The position numbers were made by a program, and so were the translations under genes. The notes beneath the pieces were generated by a model that saw nothing but the letters and a program-made list of their open reading frames with translations, was not told where the DNA came from and did not search any database. From Drosophila miranda (lineage: Eukaryota; Arthropoda; Insecta; Diptera; Drosophilidae), in assembly GCF_003369915.1 (NCBI RefSeq), contig NC_046674.1, positions 20,711,657-20,775,656 of the forward strand: 64,000 nucleotides of DNA. Reading direction: 5' to 3'. Positions 26,561 to 39,700 of this stretch are shown here, piece after piece (the stretch's first letter is position 1; each line of letters starts with the position of its first letter).

Positions 26561-27567
26561 TTTCCTCCATGTGCTTTAGTCCATTATGCAGAATGCATAT
26601 AAATGTAAGTGCAAGTATCAGAGTGTGTGAACGCGCATGCGTGAAGCGTCCGTTTTAATCGTTGCCTGGCCATCGAATATTTCTTGTGCCACGACGCTGA
26701 CGCTGACGACGGCGACGGCGACGGCGACGAGAGTCGGATCGTAAATCCGGCGTATAAGAGGCACATTGCTCGCTCCATTGGTCAGAGAGCCGTCCATTGT
26801 TGTCGGTGCGGCGGGGTGGCATTCGGGTTAAGGCTGTGCCTCGTCTAAAATGAAGGAAGGGGGAAGAGAGGAGTGAAAAAAAGGCTTAAAGGCCTTTTAG
26901 ATGGTGGCTAACTCTGGTCTAAGAGTGGGCATTGGGCCATAGTCGAAGTCGCCGTCGTCTTCTGCCTGACCAAAGGCTGATTTACTATGATCCGCTTGAG
27001 TTTTATGTGCAGAAAGATAAAATTTTTAAGATATTGACACCTTGTTAGGCGTTTGAAAGACAGACAGAGCTAAAAACCAGGGCCTGAGCCACAACCACGA
27101 GTGCCAAGGGGCCGCAATAAGGAAAAGAACTTTTCGTTGCACCAATCTCAGCATAGGTGCAACGCCTTCTCCCTCCCCTCCCCACCCCACCCTTTCCATC
27201 ACCGTTGTGGCACATCGCCCTGATACTCCCTTTTGCGTGGCTAATTGTTGGTAAAATTAAGTGCAGTTCCCGTCGTCAAATGCATAAACTTTGGCCGCAT
27301 TATCAAGCCCAAGTAAAAGGCAAGACTAATCCTCTCGCTCGAGCTCCAGCTGCAATTCCAGTGCCCACCATGTTTCCGTGTGGGTGTCATAGGCAGCCTC
27401 AGTTAAATTTATGGAATAATACATATCTTTATGGCTTCATTAGCGAAAAGCCTCTCAGTGCCCCAGCATCAGCCGCTCCGCGCCTCCTCTGGCAGACCAT
27501 TCGACACGCTGTCTGCAGCAGCGCCGAAAGGATCCACATCGACGTAGTCGTCAAGCGTCATCGTTTT

Positions 27568-27615
27568 CATCATCCTCACCATCAACATCATCATCATCAT
27601 CATTATCATCATCAT
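27568..27615. repeat. CAT trinucleotide microsatellite
   Basis: Imperfect (CAT)n with CAC and TAT interruptions. It is responsible for the His-rich part of a long spurious plus-strand frame at 27157-27750. Confidence 0.85.
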
Positions 27616-30600
27616 TGTGCTCGCTGTTGTCTATGTATCTGTCACTACAGAGTCTCGTGCATCATTCTGGAGGCCCCAAAGCACTCGAGACATTGTATGC
27701 ACACTTCAAAGAGGTTCAGTTCGGTTCGTTTCCAAAAGCAGATCGGGTAAGTCATCTTTGAGAAGAAGGAGGCATTTCGAAATGGCCTAGAGGATTCAGT
27801 AATGGAATGTGAACTGTATAATCCCTTTTGGTGACGTTTCTTAACATACTGGATACTGTACCAAGACTCTAGGTAATTTATCTTATACGATATTTACCAA
27901 TAAACTACACAATTTTCACATTTGATACTAATGAACAATGCTTCTGCATAGTACTACACTCCTTCTTCAGTATATCATCCTATAGAGCATCGCTGATTCG
28001 ATCATATTTTAAGGGAGAATCTCCTTCGGTTTTGTTCTTAGCTTCACAGATTGATTGAGCCTTTTATTAAAGCGCACGTACAGCGTATTAAATAAATTGT
28101 TAGTTACGTTCCGGAACGGATCGGATCGAAACCGTACAGAACGCGCCCGTCCCAGACCCAGTCCCAGTCCCAGTCCCAGGCCGCGTGGTGTCGTATGGCA
28201 CAACGCCCCCGAAGGTGTTCTATAGGAAAATCTCAAGAGCATCGAGAATGAAAGAGTCAAGAATTCCTTTTTATTCGATTTTCTTACAACGTCATTTTCT
28301 GAGCCGACTCTGAGCCCGGGTCTGTCTCTTTTCGTCTGTTGGTCTTTTGGTCTGTCTGTCGAAGTGGATGTCTATGCATTTTGCTTTATGGTCCAGCCAC
28401 GTATCAATTATGTGCCAAAGTGCTAATGGCTGTTGACGGCTCTGGCTGGCCATTGTGGGTGTTGCCCCCACGAACATTCCTTAGAGCCCATATATTTCAA
28501 AAGGGTTTTACCATCTATAGTAGACTCGTATCTCATGTAGAGAAATTGAAGCCACTCGGAGCCCAGACCCAGCTAAATGAGTTTCTTTAGTTGAGATTTT
28601 GTTGCCTGCAGCATGTTCAGCGTTTTCCTTTAGGAAAAAGTGAAAACCAGTTTAATTGCTCCGCCACCCAGCCACTGCACATCGCGTGCCAGTCTCTGGG
28701 CAGAGGAGCAATTCAATTATGACACAAGTCCATCGCATGCCAAGCCGAATCAAAAAAGGCATAAAATATCAAAAAATCAACGAAGCGCGTTTGTGGCCAC
28801 AAACATTGTTTCTGTTTCTGTTTCGATTATGGGCATGCAGAATGCTTATCGAATGCTAATCGATTGTTAGAAAAAGTCCATATACATAGTAGTACTTTAC
28901 TCGTATTACAACCCAAGGAACACTTCAAGTCACAGTTATATAACCTCAGCTACTGACTGATCATAAACGATTACGATCACAGCGATTCCCAGCAATCACA
29001 GTAACCAGAAAATCGAATCACCAAATTGTAAACGTTGTCCGCCTCTCTAGTTGGGGTCTTTGGGGTCCGTTATGCCCATCTGCATCCAATTAGGCGAAGG
29101 CGAAGGCGAAGGCTAAGGCTTTCTTTGAGCCATTTCTAGTCCTCGAAGCGGTTGGACCCTCGCTGAGCCCAATTCCAATGGCCTTTTTTGGGGCCAATCG
29201 GCTAGTAACTTATACGCTTGTCGTTCACAGTGCATGATTAATGACCAACAAGGGCCGCAGACCAAAGGAGGAGGATGGAGGATGCCAACGGAGCCAGAAT
29301 CCAGCTCCCACTACAGCACCTCTAGCAGGCAATTGGCACAGTCTGCTGCTGGGCCAGCTCGAGAGCTGTGCGAGAATAGAGAATCGAGAACAGAAGGAGG
29401 CAACCGATATTCGAGTCGATCCACCAATGAGCTACCTCAGTGGCCGCCTGACTGGGGCGCGAAAGATTAACTCCAATCTGAGAGGTTCACTTGGATACAG
29501 TACGAGTACAATACGAGTATATCTGCAACAAAGTGCGAAACATGATTCGAAAAGTCTCCTGCCTTGAATGATTCAATGCACAACATCTGAAATCTGAAAT
29601 ATTTATTATTCTACTCGTAGATTGAAATCGATCTGATACTCAGCTCTACAGCCAGACCAGACCAGGCCAGGCAAGGCGAGAGACTCAATTACCAGATTGT
29701 AGAGTACAAAAACAAGTAAATCGCTGCAATATATGTAAGTTCACACCTGAATGTAATCGAATTTTTATCATTTTACCTCCGCATTGCATTGTTGCCAGGC
29801 GAGCACCTAGAGAGCCCCAAGCCCCAGAGCCCAGAGCCCAGAGCACAGAGCCGCAGCCAGCAAATTGAAATTTATTGCCTCTGAGCCACTGGAAACGCTG
29901 TCTGCCCTGCCACCCGCCTGCCTCTTAGCCAATAGCCGGCCAAGATTTGAGGCCAACACACCGAAAGCCAGGCCATGGAAGGCCAGCACAGGCCAGGCCA
30001 GGCCAGGGCAGGGCAATGCACAAAAATGTTGCGGTGTTTTTGTTTTTTTTTTTGGCCAAGCCAACTGGTCGCGTATGTGGGTCGCATTTATTAGAGTCAG
30101 GCTCCCTCGAGTTGGCCAGGATTATTGTTAGATAAGAAGTGTGACGTTACCCCATTAAAGCCGGCGGAGGATGATCGAGCATCAGGCATTGGGTTTCGGG
30201 AATCGCGGAATCGCGGATCGGGAATCGGGCAGGGAGAATCGTTGAATCAAGAATCGAGGATCGCGCGTCGACAATCGAGCATCGACTTGATTGTCAGTCA
30301 GTCTCGTACTCGGACACAGTCACTGGCCGTCAAGTGGCTCAAAGACTCAAAAGACGAGGCCAATTGCCGGAGTCAGAGCCAAAGCCAAAGCCAGAGTCAG
30401 AGCCAACGCCCGCACGACTTCAACTTGGACTTGGTCTGCGACTGCGACTGGGTCTTGGACTTGGCTTTGGTCTTTGACTAGGAGCTTTTTGGACTTGCCA
30501 CCGCCATCGAAGATTTATGGCTTAGATAAGCGCGAAAAGTTACAGATGCTTATGCAGCGGCAGCCACTGCAAGGCGCGTCTCGGGTTCACGTTCTTCATT

Positions 30601-33170
30601 CTGGCTATGGACGTGGGTGGATCGTGAAGTTGATCAAATTCATATTTTCCCTAATTGTGCAGCACAATTTCGATGAAATACGACTTCCTATACATACATA
30701 TATGTGTGTGCATAAAGAGCAAGGAAAACCCTCATGAAGACATTGTAGAAGTCAGATATTGAGTCATTGAGTGTTGAGTACTGATATAGAAGGAAAAGAG
30801 TATTTGGCGCACTTGAAGAATATCCCAAGGTGACATAAGATCTAAAGTAGGTTCCCAAATAATGGGATGTCCTATAAAAGAAAAACTATTTAGATCTAAC
30901 TCCTGGGGCAACCCTCGCTGGCAGTGCCTGCAGCACGTTGTTGTCGTCGTCTCGTTAGCGTGGCGCGATTGCTGGCCGCGATTGGAAATTGGCAACCGGC
31001 AGCTGGCAACAGCCAATGGCCAACGGAGGCAGCAGCCACCAAAGCCTTGGCCATAGCCATAGCCAGAGCCAGCCATAGACAGAGCCAACAAAGACAACTT
31101 CTCTTTTGGTCTAGTCCTTAGGGCCGATCGATAAGGATCATCGTCAGGCTCTCTGGCTTCTCATAGAACTTGCCTGCCTCTCCCAGCACTGGGGCTAAAT
31201 TAGTGGATGCCGCTTTTAATTCCTATCAGCCTTATCGCAGCGGCCGCATCTTAAATGAGGTCAATTATCAGCCAAAAGTGCAAGTTGTTGGCCAGTCCCA
31301 GGCCCAGGCCCAGGCCCAGTCCCAGTACCAGACTCGGCTCCCGTCCCCCGTCTATGAGTGGGATTGGGTTGGTCTTGTCTCGTCTTCTGTCGTCTTTTCC
31401 CGTGCTCTGCTCTACAGTGCTGTGCTGTTGTGTGCTGTGCTGTGCTGTCTATCTGCCTCATAAAATAGAGTTTCACTTTCAATTGCCACAGCGCGGCGAG
31501 AGTAATAGAAACTGCACATTAAACGCAACACGTGCCACGCTTCATGGGAGCAGCAACAGAAGCAGCACTGCAGCAACTGCCACGAGTTGCAACCATCTCG
31601 TGGAAGCAGGCACTGCACTGCGTTCGTTGTCTTGCACTTTGCAATCAATCACAAAAAGCCTCGGCTCTGTCCGTAATTAGCGCAGGGAAAAAGCAACAAC
31701 GATCAAACCCAACATTTGCAACAACAGCATTAAATATCGCACAATGAACATTGCTCAGAGAAAACAACAAAAAAAACCAAAGAAAGCATGACGAGGCAGC
31801 GGAATTGCACTGAGAAAAAACCAGAGGCATTACGCTAGAGCCCCGGAAAGAGCAATAATTGCCAAAAGATGGTAATATTACCCAAACAAATCAATAATTA
31901 TTCATTGAAAATTTCCCAGCAAAATACCTCTGAAAATAAGGTATAATTTCAACCAAAGAGACTTCTAAAACATTCTCACGCCAATGATCCCACTTTTCAG
32001 CAGAAAAGTTTCTTTTTCTTCGGAATCTGATCACGTTCTTTATACTATGTTCTTCTATTTTATTTATACAATATTTTGAGTTTCCAAATAACATATGTAT
32101 TTGGTTTGCTTTCTGGAAGGGCTCTTTTGTCGCAGTGTAAAAGGAAAATTTGTTGCTTTACTACACTGAACTCCGGCTGGCAGGGACGGCCGCAGAATAG
32201 ACTGCAATTTGTGCAAGCAATGGAGCAGCAACTCGGCCAGTTTCATTAAAAATATTTTGGGTTGAATAACAATAGTAATAATGTTAAGTGCAACGCCGAA
32301 CGACGAGCGACGAGCTTAAAAACCAAAACCATGGCAGAAAAGTGAAATTTTCCACCTGACGCCGCCGCGCCTCTGAGCAAAAGCATCGAAGGCTACAACA
32401 GCAGCAATCATCTCGGAAATTTCTTTGCTTTTGTCTAAATTGCAAATGAGCGCCAGCAGCAGCAGCAGCACCAGCACCGACCCCATCCGCAGCTCGAAGA
32501 CCGAGTAAAAGTCTCCCTCCGGCCAAGTACTTCCTCTCGCGCGGATGGATCTGTCTTTCAATGCGGATCTATTCCGAAGGAAAATTCGCTGGGAAAACCC
32601 AGAGCCAAAGCCCAAAGATGGAAGCTGAAGTTGAAGTGTTCGTGGGATTATGCAAGCTTAATTAAGGTTTCGCCAGGTAAGTCCCATAACTCTGCCAAAT
32701 GAACTCGTATAACTTGACTTTCAGAACGTTTTTCTTAACTCAACCTCAAGTTTAAGAACGCTTTCCTCGGGTATTGTAATGTGTAGCAACAACAGCAAAA
32801 ACCAATTAAGTTTTATGATCCTCTTCCTTTACGTGCCGAGGGCTTTTAACTCTGGTAAACTCCCCCCATCTCGGACATCTCATTTGCGGGAATTATTTAT
32901 GCGGTCTCTGGTCTCCCTCTCGAGCCTCGTCCCCACCTTTATCCTCCTTCAGCATCAGCTGCAGCCCGTGGTTCAGACAGAATCCCAATCCCAATTTCAA
33001 TACCAATCCCAATCCCAGTCTCCAGCTCATGCATGGTCATGCCATTGACAACTTGCACAAATGTTGACCTTTAATTACGACAACCAACAGCAGCCACAAC
33101 TTGTTCTGACTGGCCACTGTTTGCATAACTACGCACATAACAACGACTCGGAATAAAAAAAACTTTTAAA

Positions 33171-33190
33171 ATATATATATATATATATAT
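33171..33190. repeat. (AT)n microsatellite
   Basis: Ten perfect AT units, followed by more loosely spaced TATA/GTAT words to about 33240. Confidence 0.9.
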
Positions 33191-36100
33191 GAATATATAG
33201 TATATGTATATTGGAGGAATACGTATGTATGTATATAATAAAGGAGGCAGCATCCACAAAACGGCAACGACGACAACTGCAATTTGTCCAGCTGCAGGGG
33301 AAGACATGTCCCAGGCAGGGACAGGGACAGTGAAGGGGCACAGGAGGAAACGGAGACACACGCATGCCATGCTGAAGATGAGCAGGCCAGGGAATCACAC
33401 TGAGTCACGGGGAGTCCGCGGAAGTCACTGACAAGGGAATCGTGATCACTGGAAACATTTACATTAATGAGTCGAAGGAGGTCTCAAGAAGGTAAATCAT
33501 TCCATGCGATGTAAAAGATAATTGTAACAAAAAGAAAACAATTATCTATGCTTATATCCTCAGTTCTTTCGGTTGCTTCTTTTAGAAGAAAATACATCAG
33601 ACATCTCCAGATCTTAAATGCAATAGAGATATTTATATATATAGCACATATAGCTTTTGAAGATCACCCTATAGAATCAAAATAGAATTATTCACACAAT
33701 ATCTTCTCCACTATTGTATAAGTACGAGTATAAGTATAATTTTCACCATATAGATTGCTATCTTTGAACCTCTATCTTTGCGAAATCACAGCTTTCGCCT
33801 TCCTGTGTCCCAGCATCACTGGAATGCAGATGTATCCGACTTCAGGGGCTCCGCTCCTCGCCAGGCTCGGCTGGGTGACAAGTGCTTAGTGTCAGCACCT
33901 TGGTTAGCATGTGGAGCTGGAGTCTGTTCTCCACTGGACTCGACTCAAATGTTGACAATTTTGCACGGGGCACGGTGCAAGGTGCAAGGGTGTGGGGAGC
34001 TCGGTTTACACATTAATTATCACTTTTGTTGCAGGTAGCTGCGGAACCGGCCTGTACTCGTAGAAGGAGGGGAAGAGAGAGACACAGATCCATCCGATGA
34101 CATTAGAGGACCACTGCACTTAGTTCGTGTCTCGAGTCCTTTGGTTCACCCTTTGCTGTTTGCCCAAGTGATAAATGAGTTGATGAAAGCCTAGGAGGGG
34201 AATGAGAGAGAACAGTGGTACCCACTGATTTATGGCTGCCAGGCCTGCAGAATCATCGATAATAATCAATAGTAACACCCACTTTTAGAGGGAAGGGCGA
34301 ACATCCACATCCCGACACTCGAACACTCGAACACTCGCACGCTGCCACATATGAAAATTAAATTATAAAATGCTTTACAAGTGGGGCGGAGGCCCGGGAA
34401 TACGAGTATCCTGCGCATAAAATTGCACTCACCCACAGAACAGACAGGCCCCAGACGAGGGTGGACATGCGATTTCCTTGACATTTAATGCAATTCCACT
34501 GCCGAAGCCAAATGGGGCGGCGAAAAACCTCCTCTTCTGCTGCCACGCCCCACTCGTGTTTCAGCTCCATGCGCCAGCCAGTGACCAGGATGGATCCCAG
34601 TCTCAGTCTCAGTCCCGGTCCCATTCCCATTCCCACTCGCTGAGGCAAAGCAAATAGCCAGCAGGCAGATTTTGTCTTTGTGCGCAAGTGCAGCACGTAT
34701 CAATTATGGGAGGCAACGTGGAACAACAGCATCAGCAAGATCAGGAACAACCACAATCTCACCGTGGACAACGACATATGTATACGACGTACGTATACAG
34801 CGAGTAGTCAGGCCATTGAAGTTTGGTGGAAACTTTAGTGTGGACAATGCAGTTTATTCAAATGGAAAATTGACGAAACGAAATCGGAGGAAAGCTGAAA
34901 ACTGAAAACTGAAAACTGAAAGCTGAATGTTTGCGAGACAAATTTTACTGAAAGGAAAGGATATCTAAATCTGCGCATGGGTTCTTTGCCATTTTTATCT
35001 ATTAAAATTCATAGAGTTCGCTTTTGAGGCTTCATAAATTGTGTTCCCTAACGGTCATTCAAATTTTACCGCAAATCGGTATATGCGCGAAAGAAAAATC
35101 ATGAACAACATTTGAGTGCTATTTCCAATTACCGAAGCCGTATTTTTTATGTGCCAGGCGCCAACAGCAGTCGACGATTGCCTGTTCTATTTCAGATCCA
35201 ATCCCAGGCACAAAGACAAAGATTTAAAGCGACTCCAAGTGCCCCTCAAGGCACTGGCTCTCTGAGCTGGACCTGGACCAGACCCAGGCGCAGACGCCGA
35301 CCAGGCCACGTCTGCCGAAGAGTACTGAACCTAATGGGCAGGCAATGGCAAAAAAAAAAAAAACAGAAAACAGGCCAAGATCTAGCCGGGCTTTGCAGTC
35401 CTGCATAAAAAATGATTAATTCCTGGCCGGGTAATTTATGTAGACACATAATTCACAGCGGGACACATTTGGCCAGAGAGTTCAGGCCATGTCCCGGCCG
35501 AATGCGGTCGGTCGCCACTTAAATGCACCACTAAAAATAGCACACACAAACCCACATACTCCTCGTATATAGAATATACAATATACAATATGAGTGTGGT
35601 ATGCCCTCGTGTGAGTGTCGATCATATGCTTATGCTAAAAATAAAAGGCCAGGGCCGCGTCCGCATCCGCTGTCTTATGGCGACGACGGCATCGTTGGCT
35701 ACATTTGATTTAAATTGAAGCCAAAGCCAAACCCAAAGCCATAGCCAAAGCCAAGATCAGGGCTATGTATGGTTCCTTGGTCCGGAGCTGACAATATCAT
35801 TAAATATTTATGACGCTGCAGCTGAGCAGGGAGTGAGCTTAAGCCCTAATCAAATCTGGCCGCTCTGTTTGCGTGTTTAGCTCGAAAAACTGTCAAGTTC
35901 GTTGCCTAAGTCTTTTGTTTTTTACCCGTCTCGAGATTCCCACTGTCAAAAGATTTCTAGATTTATTTTTGGGTTTCCTTGGAATAGGGGAACAAGATGC
36001 CTCAAATTGTTTCATTTCAAATAAATTTGCCATTTCATTTCATTCATCTTCTTCCCAAGATCCCACGAAGATCCTAAGTGAGTCGTAACTTGTGAGCCCG

Positions 36101-36690
36101 CCCGATCTCTGATCCCCAGTGGAGGAGAAGAAAGGTCTGGTAGTCTGTGGCTTGGTAGCTTGACATGATTACGATGCAACCCACTGCCATACCATTTGTT
36201 ATCTTTATGCGCTGCCTGCTGTCACTCGAGGCGCACTTCCTCCTCCATGTCGATGGGGACTCGCGGACCCATGAATTGAGCCTTTGCATGCGCCAGTGAC
36301 AAACGATGATGCTTCCGTGCTCATCTGTATCTTCCCCTGTATCTTTCCCCGAACCTGATCCCGATCCCCACCGATTCGGCCACAGTCTGCGCACTGGCAT
36401 AAATTCTAGGCAAGCTCACGAGGAGGCTAGGCTGGGCTGGTCTGGGCTTCTGCTGCTTCACCAGCAACCCGCTGGCCTTCATTTCTAATTTCAGCATTTT
36501 GTCCATGGCAACTGCTACTGCGACTACCAAACTCGCTCTCCCTTTTTCTCTGTCTCTGGCGATGTTTTAGCGCATTTTATTGCTTTATTTGAGAGTTTGG
36601 CATTGCAACGCTTGTCAATTTTACAACTTTATAGAGGAGAGCTCTTATCGTTTGCATATTTATGTATGATCCCCAAGCTCAAGCCGTTTC

Positions 36691-36713
36691 CAATGCTGCT
36701 GCTGCTGCTGCTG
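36691..36713. repeat. CTG trinucleotide run beside a period-6 tract
   Basis: Seven CTG units run straight into CCACTG repeats and then a CCCAGT tract to about 36790. The whole forms a 100-bp chain of related simple repeats. Confidence 0.8.
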
Positions 36714-39700
36714 CCACTGCCACTGCCGATCCCAATACCGATTTCTATTCCTATTCCCAGTCCCAGTCCCAGTCTCAGTCCCGAGCCCATTGGCCATGTC
36801 TCTTAATATTTTTGACATATTGGCTGCTTTGTGCCGGGGTCCGAGTCTGGTCCCCGGCTGAACGAATCCGCTTATTGTTGTATGCTCCTTCCAAAGAAAT
36901 TTCCACAAAAAGGAAGCAGCAACAGCTACAACCACAAGCCGAAGAAACCAAACTGGAGTCCGCGTTCAGTGTGTCTACGTTGCCTTTTCGCATTTGAATT
37001 GCAAATCCTATTATGACTTGTGAAATTATAATTTTTCTAGTTGCCTGGCCGCGGTCTTCAGCTTCATTCCCGCTCCCACCACCACCACCACCCCCATCCC
37101 CAACCCCAACCCTAGGTCCACCTTCACCTCCGACTCCTGCTCCGTCTGCCTCTCGCTGACTACAGAGAGGTTCAAGTCCAGGGCCCCATGTCCATGTCCA
37201 GTCATAACCGCAGAAGGTTCAATAGCATGAATTATGCATATGCAGACGGTTTCGTTTCTGTTCATCTCTCCTCCTCATTTCTCCTCGTATCGTTCTGTCT
37301 CGTTTCGTTTCGTTTCGTTTTGGGGGGAATCAGAGGCACACGCATCCACATGCACTTAGTTATGATAACGTTGCACATTTCTGACTCCTAGACAGAGACA
37401 GAGATGGAGACAGAGACAGAGAGAGCAACAGCAACAGCAACAGCGACGCGACTCAAACGCGCACTCGGACTCCTCATATTTGTTTTGGGCCAGCGCAACA
37501 ACGCCCCAAAAGATCAGCATCCACAGGCATTCACTGAAAGAATTGAATGCATATTTAGGTAGCGTTTTTCTGTGTTTGCCATTTCGGTATTTTTCTGAAT
37601 TGGGAACGAGTATTTTGAGGATTCGATTAACAAAAATTCACGCTCTACTCTTTGCCTCAGTGCAGAAGCGTATGCTTTATGCGTAGCAGCTGCTTGCAGC
37701 ATAGATGGAGATGGAGACGACTCCGACGACGCCCCCTCTTTTGGGCTGCTACCGCAGAAATTGAGCTGCGGCTTTGGCCTTAGCTTGTGGCTCAGGTCTT
37801 CGCCGGGGCTCGAACTGCTGCTGCTGCTGATGCTGGGGCGGTCGCCCGGGCAGCAGGCATTGCTGACAGAACAAAGAAGTCGTTCATTTGTAATTGTTGT
37901 TCCTGGTGCTGTTTTGCTGTTGCTGTTGCAAAAAGGGCAGCGCAGACATGGGCCAGGATTGCCAAAGCGACGCACAAGCTATAGCCAGACCAAGACCCAT
38001 GCCCATGCCCATACCCATACCCATACTCATACCCATACACACAGCCGTACCCGTATTCAAAGCTGTACCCAAAGCTGTACAAAAGCCCATCTGTACACTC
38101 GTACATTTGTTGAGGCAGTCTGACTGCTCAGGCTTGCATATCTTTTATGACTTTTGACTTGACTTTGACTTTGCCTCCTTAAACGCCCCAGCTAGGCCAG
38201 GTTGAGTTGAATGACCCCAATGACTCCAGCCGTGCAACGCACACAGCTCGGGTCAAAATATTCCATGGTCAAGAACGGAAAGCTAAAGGTCATAGAGTCT
38301 CTGATTAAAAAGATATCGCCCTGATTTCCAAAAAAATTATTAAGATTAGGCATCATCATACACTCGTTGATACTAGTTCAAAGAACGTGGCTCTCTTCTT
38401 TTCGAATTGCTCAAATTGTTCCTTTTAAGCATTCATTCCCAGACAATTATAGATTCTTGGCGTGGGCTACTGCAATTTGCTAGAGCAGGGCCTGACGCAG
38501 CTCCATCCACATGTGTATCTCGAACCTATCTCTGAGCACAGAAATTAGATGTCAGTGAGCAATTTACGAGCAACTTGAACTTGGTCAACTTGGTCAACTG
38601 CCAAGATGGTTGGCTCCGTCTTCTTCTGTGTTCTGTATGCAGTGTGTAGTGTGCACTGGGTTCAAGTGAGGGACGGGACCCTGCATTGCCCTGCCCTGCC
38701 CGCGGCTGGTATGACATTACCTCAGTGCCAGCGTAAATTTGCGAATTAGCAGCAGACAACAAAAGAATTATATATGCATTATATAATGCCAAACAAGAGA
38801 ACGCAAAAGGGCACCAGAACCAGAGCCAAAGCCAAAGCAAGAGCCAAATCAATTTGTTGCAGTCCAGAGCCAGAAGGGAAGACGGAAATGGAAATGGCAG
38901 TGGAGCCTGGACCCACTCAGACCTGGAGCTGGAGCTGGAGCCGGAGCCGGCTGTCTCCTCTGTTTTCCCATCATTAACATTGTCCCGGCCAAATCTGCGC
39001 ATGCAGATGAGGCTAAGCCTTAACCAGACCTGGCCAACAGCCGAAACATGCGTACTTACGTCTCTGACTATTTGTTTCACGAATTCGCAGCGCATTTTAC
39101 TTGGAAAATAAACAAGGAGACGGGTCTGACATGGGAAAATGAATGTTTAATACCCTGCAAATAAGCAAAAACGATTAGAATAGATTGACAATTTTAAATG
39201 AACAATAATAGATAGCTTACAAACATCTGATTTGAGGAAAAAGTAAACTAAAGCTTTAACAAACCGGAATCTGAAGATTAGGAATAAGAATATATGTGCT
39301 GCACTATATGTTAGTTGTACTACCCATCTGTAACAAACTAAGCGACTCTTCATAGTGATCGCTTGACAGAAGTGTGCTTGCGCACTAACCAGCAGTGGCA
39401 CTCTGTCCATCGGTCCAAACAAGGCAAAAGGCATGTCCATCCCTCCTATCGCAACAAGAGCAATTTGTTCTAATGCGCCATGGCAGCAGCAGCTGCTGGA
39501 GATGGCAGTGGTGCGGCTGAGGATGAGGCTGAGGCTGGGTCTGAAGGAGCTGCAGCTGGAGTGCCTGTCTCGAAGCGGAGCGGGAGTGCCATGACTTGGT
39601 TGAGATTGCAAAAAGGGCAGCCACTGAACACGCAATGGCCAGAACAAATGTAGACATTAAGCTTCTGGCCAAAGCCAAAGGAGCGGGGGCCTCAGTAGAG

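Noticed and set aside
27157-27750. 197-codon plus frame
   Set aside because: Its His-rich core comes from the CAT microsatellite; there is no domain and no consistent codon pattern.
38526-39059. Minus frame of 189 codons past the donor at 39059
   Set aside because: Beyond the first 12 codons it is low-complexity (WLWLWLWF, HRRRRS). Only the short start with its donor is kept as a finding.
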